Source of the DNA: Bromus sterilis
Lineage: Eukaryota; Streptophyta; Magnoliopsida; Poales; Poaceae
Assembly (NCBI GenBank): GCA_950022295.1
Contig: OX465599.1
Location: 275,239,501-275,303,500 of the forward strand
Direction of reading: 5' to 3'
DNA: 64,000 nucleotides
Of the stretch, positions 59,067-64,000 are shown in pieces. Below the pieces are notes generated by a model, which saw only the letters and a list, made by a program, of their open reading frames with translations, did no database searches and was not told the origin of the DNA. Position numbers and translations under genes: made by a program. Positions within the stretch are counted from its first letter, which is position 1. Each line of letters starts with the position of its first letter.

Positions 59067-60050
59067 ACTCCTTCGCCCGTCATCTCCCCCGTGCGGGATT
59101 CCCTACCCAGTTTAGAACAAAGATGGGGCGGAGACCTCGCGCTCCCTCATCCTCCGTTCTCTCCCTTTCCCGGTACAGGTTCCTTGGAGATCCCTCACAT
59201 GGGTTATGAACTTGGCAGCGCGGCAGCTATGTCGGAAAAAGCCCTAAGTATATCCCGTCACAGTCAGAGTCGGATGGGATGTCATGTCGCCCGTGGACGG
59301 TGGTGTTAGGGAGGCAGCCGTTCACCACCTTCATCCAAGAGCAGGCTCCCCAACCCCGCAGTCCCAGCGGCGTTGGTTGCTCTGCTCTCTAGATATGACA
59401 GCGGCCGGAGTAGGACAACGCCTAGCTCTCAGGTTTTGACAACGAGGCTGTATGATGCCTAATTGCTCCTAACCCTCTCGCCGGGATCAAAGATTATGAG
59501 TAGAAGAGACACACTTCTTGAAATTCAATCACGTTTTTTCCCACGCCCTCTTTTGAGATGTGTGATAATTTTAGCAAGAGAAGAGATGGAGCATGATGGT
59601 GAAGATAATAAAGATGATGAGTATCGGGATAGCGCACATGTGATAGTAAATTCCAAAGCTCTACAATCAAAAATTTTGTTTTATTTATATGATTAAGCAA
59701 TCATTCAGTTTTTATGTGAAGATTAGATCTTTTTTTTGGGAATTCTGTATTCATTCTTTAGTGTTATAGCGGATAATCTTGCATCACAATCGGGGCAATT
59801 TTGCAGGACCTAATGGAGCGATCGAGTCGATGCTAAAACTGACATACTTGGCCTCGAGTCGTCACCATCCTGAAGATGATATTTTTTTGGAACTTTGGTA
59901 GTCATTCTTATTTCTTCATGCTTTATGAAACGAGTAACAAAACGTAGAAATTTATCCTTAGTGTTATTTAGTTTCTACACTGATGCTTTGGTAAGCGGCA
60001 TTGCCCTAACTGTAGATTGTTTAATCTGACTTTCTGACAACGCATTTACA
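59067..60050. other. Unassigned spacer between two LINEs
   Basis: Mixed composition. A plus-strand open frame at 59463-59696 has no recognisable domain. I see no transposon end or gene here. Confidence 0.4.
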
Positions 60051-60064
60051 GTTCAAGGGAAGTC
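60051..60064. repeat. LINE target duplication, copy next to the A-tail
   Basis: GTTCAAGGGAAGTC lies beside the T-run (A-tail on the minus strand). 60697-60710 reads GTTCAACGGAAGTC, one mismatch in 14. Confidence 0.85.
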
Positions 60065-60696
60065 TTTTTTTTAAGATCGCACGGAATGCATGTCTTATAT
60101 ATTAAGAAAAGGGGGATATAGAGCAACAATTACACATACATTAGATATCACACTATACATATGAGGAGCACCTCATACCACCCCTCTAACACAGGTCTAA
60201 CCTAGCCCATATCGTCATCCACGGTGGCCTGATGAGCCAGACCCCATAATGTCCACTCAGATTCGATCATCGTGACGACAACTCGTGACATTTGCACCTT
60301 CTTATCAAATACCTGACGGTTGTGCTCCAGCCACATCATCCGATAGGTGCAGCTGATAAGAGAGTTGAGGGCACGCCTGAAGGCCACACAGTTCACCGAG
60401 GATCTAACAGATGGCCACCACTCACAAAGCTTACACTATGGGGAAGGAATGGAGGCGTGGAAGAAGCATCTCGGACCAAATCTGTCCCGAGAATGAACAA
60501 CAAATGAGGAGATGATCCACGGTCTCATCCTCCTGGCAGCAAAGCGGGCACGACTCCGGACATGCCAAACCGCGCCGGGCGAGCCTGTCTGCCGTCCATA
60601 GGCACGCTTGGAGCGCGAGCCACATGAAAATCTTCACTTCTAGGGTTTCCCAGGAGATCCAATTTTCCAAGGCATCCGGAGCAAAGGTGCGACTCT
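60065..60696 (-). mobile_element. 5'-truncated L1-type LINE, 632 bp
   Basis: The minus strand encodes a zf-RVT domain: WETLEVKIFMWLALQACLWT, ARRGLACPESCPLCCQEDET and VDHLLICCSFSGQIW (60690-60450), then FRRALNSLISCTYRMMWLEH. The 3' end has an A-run at 60065-60073. A 14-bp target duplication flanks it. 5' truncation plus an A-tail is the usual product of target-primed reverse transcription. Confidence 0.88.
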
Positions 60697-60710
60697 GTTC
60701 AACGGAAGTC

Positions 60711-62211
60711 TGTAAAACAAACAACTAATTCTAGACTTTATTGTTTTTGTGTGAACAAGGTCAAGAGTTTTCATTATTGGCTGACTATGTTAATATAGTC
60801 ACTAACTATGCAAGATGGTAACATGTTATGTGATAATAAATATGATTATAGTCACAGACTAGGGAAGATTATTATTTACGTTCGCAATTTTTTCTTCCCT
60901 TTTCATGATGGCACAGAAACATCGATGATTTATCAGCTAGAAGGAGTTCACATAATTTTGTCAACAACATTGATCACTATATACTTTTTCTTATTTCCTA
61001 TATTTGTAGATAAGAAAGAACCAGAAAGAATCTCAACCTATATATTGTGGCAGTACTTGCAGTAGAGCAAACCGATGTCTTCAATTTAATAGAAGATGGG
61101 AATGGATGGTTGATTTTCTTGTAGGTTACTCCCAGAACAAGTGCATCATCAAACTAGATGTTGTATATTATCCGTCCACAATCCGGATGCTTGTGTATCC
61201 CGCGACTTGGTTCATCAAGGATGTTTGTGTTCAAACACAAATGTGGGCATGCATGTAGGGTAGAGCACAATTGAATTCTTAAAGCCATTTATAATGTCCT
61301 GCAATACACTAATTTTGAACAAAGATACATTAAGTTGAGTCCCACACATGGACAATGTTGCAGTCTATTTAGTTTTTTTTCCGCTTGCCTGCTTCAAGTG
61401 TCTATAAATTACATAAATCATGTTTGTTTAAGTGTCCACACACTGCAAAAAATAAGTTTCAAATTAGTCAACTCCAGATATCAATTTATTGGAACCATTA
61501 TATTTCTTATAGAAGTAGTCAAACATGGATATCATTTTATTGGATCCATAAAGGAGGGGGCACTCATCGGACATCTGAGGAAGGAGGCCCATGACGGGAG
61601 GGAGGTTGACGGGTGGAGGAGAGGGAGGCTATGACAGGGTGGCGAGATGAATAGACGAAGGCAAAGGGCTTGCAAGTGAGCGGTGGCGAGCTCGTGAGAA
61701 AGGTACCGTGGTAATACACCTAACCTCAATGGTTGAATGAAATGTGCAAGCCGCTTTATTTTTGTTTCCCGGTCTTAGTGTCACTTCATACTACTATTCA
61801 TGCATTCCATCCTCACAAAGTAATATTAACAGTACAAGAAGATATTTTTCTAAAATAATGGAAGAGCAAGAATTTTAGAAACCGTTATATGCAATTTACT
61901 TATTTTATTTCATTCATTACTTGAATTGTCACCCGTAGGAACGCACAGACATTTTTCTAGTGTGATAAAAAAATCTCTTCACGAATCGGTAGGGGTTTCG
62001 CTCTGGTTGTGCGGATCGGAAGAGGGCGGCCCTATGAAGGATTCGAGACGACGGCGGTGAACCGCAGACGACGCGATTGTAGGAGTAAAACACGGTTTAG
62101 TTTTCATATGCATGTATTGATCCGATTTGGACTTGTACGCGCAAACCGAGTAGGCTTAGGTTTCTTAGCCGGTTCGGTCTGATAGTAGCTAGTCTAGTAT
62201 ATATACATGTA
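60711..62211. other. Unassigned stretch left of the MULE
   Basis: Mostly AT-rich with no supported gene. Near 61930 the sequence CACCCGTAGGAACGCACAGACATTTTTCTAG resembles, on the minus strand, the GTGCGTTGCAACGGG type of grass repeat terminus seen at 23760 and 46487. I cannot delimit an element. Confidence 0.4.
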
Positions 62212-64000
62212 GGGCAACGCTACGCGTCAACCGGGTGTAGGTTTGAGATTTTCCGCCGCCCGCAGAACCGCACGATTGACTAAACCGGAGCCGTCCGATC
62301 CCGGGTAGCTCAGTCAACGGACATTGCAACAGAGCCTATGTTGTGTTCAGACCGTTGCAACGGAGCCTTTGTTGCAAAGACCTGAATCCACCTCTGTTTC
62401 TCCCCCTCCCCCCACCCCGACCACCACCTACTGCGGCTCGCGCGACGGCTCGCGCGCCGGCCCCCTTGTCTGTCCGGATTAGCCGCCGGCGCCGCCGGGC
62501 TTGTGCAACAAGGAAACATGGCGCATCATATAGCGCGGGATATGCTTGGATCTGATGCGAATCGAGCGCGGCAAGCCTTTTCTGCTCCGACCAGAACCCA
62601 TGAGACGCCGCGATTAGCTCATGTTGCAAATTGGTTTCAGAATCCGCCGGTGGTGTTCTCTGAAGGGCATCAAGCAGGAATTCAGCATGGAATGGTGAAG
62701 TTTTGAAACTTTTCCCTTCTACTTTCTGTACATGAAATTTGCGCACATGCCCTGCTCTGAAACCCTAGAACTAGATATTGGAATCCTTTGTAACAAATTG
62801 CAAAGTTATGTTCAGAAAAATCCCCCAACCTCTTTTCAGAAAAAAGTCTTACATAGTTACTGCAGAATTATATTGTGTTGCAAGTTAAAAACATTTGCTT
62901 GTGCTTGCAACTTTTAAAATAATATGATATTGGTTTATATGCATTGCAATGAAAAATGGTAGAGTTGCAACTAAAAAGTTTTTTGAAACAAAAATAATTG
63001 CAGGAAGCTAACACTGAAGGAGAAGAAAGTTATGTTCAGGGGGACTTCCCTCATGCTAGAGATTCTGATGGCTTGCTGGATGGGGGTGTTGCGCATCAAG
63101 ATGAGGATGACGAAGGAGATATTTCATCGCAACCCCTTCCTCCCTATGTTGGCATGGTGTTTGACACAATAGAGGATGCTCAAAAGTTCTACAACGATTA
63201 TGCCTTCAAGTTAGGATTCGGCACGAGGATTTCTTCTTCGAGGAACAGCCAGAAGAGGGGTGCTCCCAAGCTTATAAGGAGAGTGTTTGAATGTGTACAT
63301 GCTAGGAAAGAGAGTGATAAATTGGATACAAGTAGCACCTAGGAGAGCATTGCAACGGAGATAAGAAACTCCAGCAGACAAGCAAGTGTTGAGATGGATG
63401 TCACTAGAAAGTGACAAAAAAAATAGAATGTTGCGACATGATTGCAAGGCCCATCTCATTGTTGGTCTTAGAGAGGGGCGATGGACCGTAACATGCTTTG
63501 TTGGGGAGCATACACACCCTTTGATGGATCAGCAGGAGCGTGTTAGGTACTACCGCTCGCATCGCAAGATACCTACCGAGGATTACCATCTGTTGTTGAA
63601 AATACATGACACCAACCTATCGACTTCGGAGTGCATGGGTATGCTTGGTAGGGTACATGGAGGTGACAGCAGAGTGCTGCCATATGTGAAGAGAGATGTT
63701 TCGAATGCACGCTCCAAGTTTCGGCAAGGATTGTCGTTTCGGGACATGGACATGACAGTGCAATACTTTGAGAGGAGGAAGGCTGAGAATCCTCAATTCT
63801 TCTATGCAAATCAAACGGATCCTGTGACAAACTCCGTTGTTGCGCTGTTTTGGGTGGACGGAAGGACAAGGGCGTTGTACCCAAAATACAAGGATTGTGT
63901 GTTTTTTGACACAACCTTTTGCACTAATAAGTACAACATGCCTTTTGCTCCTATTGTTGGGGTCAACAACCACCTTCAGACTGTTGTGCTCGGATGTGCA
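62212..64000 (+). mobile_element. Left part of a Mutator-like element with a FAR1-type transposase
   Basis: A possible terminal inverted repeat begins GGGCAACGCTACGCGTCAAC at 62212. A FAR1/MULE gene starts about 300 bases inside and continues past the window edge. The right end and the 9-bp target duplication cannot be tested here. Confidence 0.6.
62518..64000 (+). pseudogene. FAR1/MULE transposase gene, partial, with two inactivating changes
   Basis: Exon 1 is proposed as 62518-62694 (MAHHIARDMLGS...), followed by an intron with donor ATG|GTGAAG and acceptor TTGCAG, and exon 2 from 63004. The FAR1 DNA-binding domain begins PYVGMVFDTIEDAQKFYNDY and continues LGFGTRISSSRNS. A TAG at 63340-63342 replaces an expected Gln codon, and a one-base shift lies near 63408-63412. 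The second frame is open to the window end: RHDCKAHLIVGLREGRWTVT, EHTHPL, KRDVSNARSKF, then the start of the MULE domain with VFFDTTFCTNKYNMPFAPIV and LGCA. FAR1 proteins descend from such transposases; the TE context favours a transposon. The long second frame lacks a stop within the window. Confidence 0.82.

Overview
The window looks like intergenic DNA from a large grass genome, most likely Triticeae (wheat, barley, Aegilops or rye group). This is inferred from nested LTR retrotransposons whose ends resemble SIRE/Maximus, Athila (WHAM/Sabrina type), Tekay/Del and Retand/Grande elements, together with hAT, FAR1-type MULE and L1-type LINE sequence. Family names come from terminal and domain motifs recognised by eye, not from a database search. 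No rRNA, tRNA, CRISPR or bacterial-type gene was seen.

Layout: 1-12639 is a SIRE-like copia element on the minus strand (5' LTR at the right; 3' LTR lies outside the window), interrupted at 563-5039 by a complete hAT transposon with an 8-bp target duplication. The copia sits in a gypsy remnant (12640-14280) that carries an antisense B3-domain gene. That gypsy lies in the 3' part of an Athila-like element (14281-18426). From 16404 to 51347 one composite locus is present three times: Athila LTR, then a minus-strand LINE, then (blocks A and B only) a small cysteine-rich secreted peptide gene of MEG/ESF1 type. Block A is about 16404-22133, block B 23566-29551 and block C 46293-51347. Block A has an intact two-exon peptide gene, block B has a pseudogene, and block C stops before reaching the gene.

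Between blocks B and C lie an unclassified segment (29553-31104), a very long Tekay/Del-type solo LTR with a 5-bp target duplication (31110-35891), a partial relative of it on the other strand (35892-37084), and a gag-only copia-type retrotransposon (37085-44725) whose spliced gag gene is intact. Its 3' LTR is followed by a truncated Athila LTR. Block C carries a perfect Sabrina-like solo LTR insertion.

51348-64000 holds an AT-rich repeat tract, a long decayed LINE (about 52.6-59.07 kb, plus strand), a short 5'-truncated LINE with a 14-bp target duplication, and the 5' part of a FAR1/MULE transposase gene that runs off the right edge.

The only genes that look potentially functional are the block A cysteine-rich peptide gene (21662-22045, minus) and the spliced gag gene (39238-40008, plus). 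All other coding features carry stops, frameshifts or deletions. The elements mainly record a nesting order and a segmental duplication history; they do not form a pathway.
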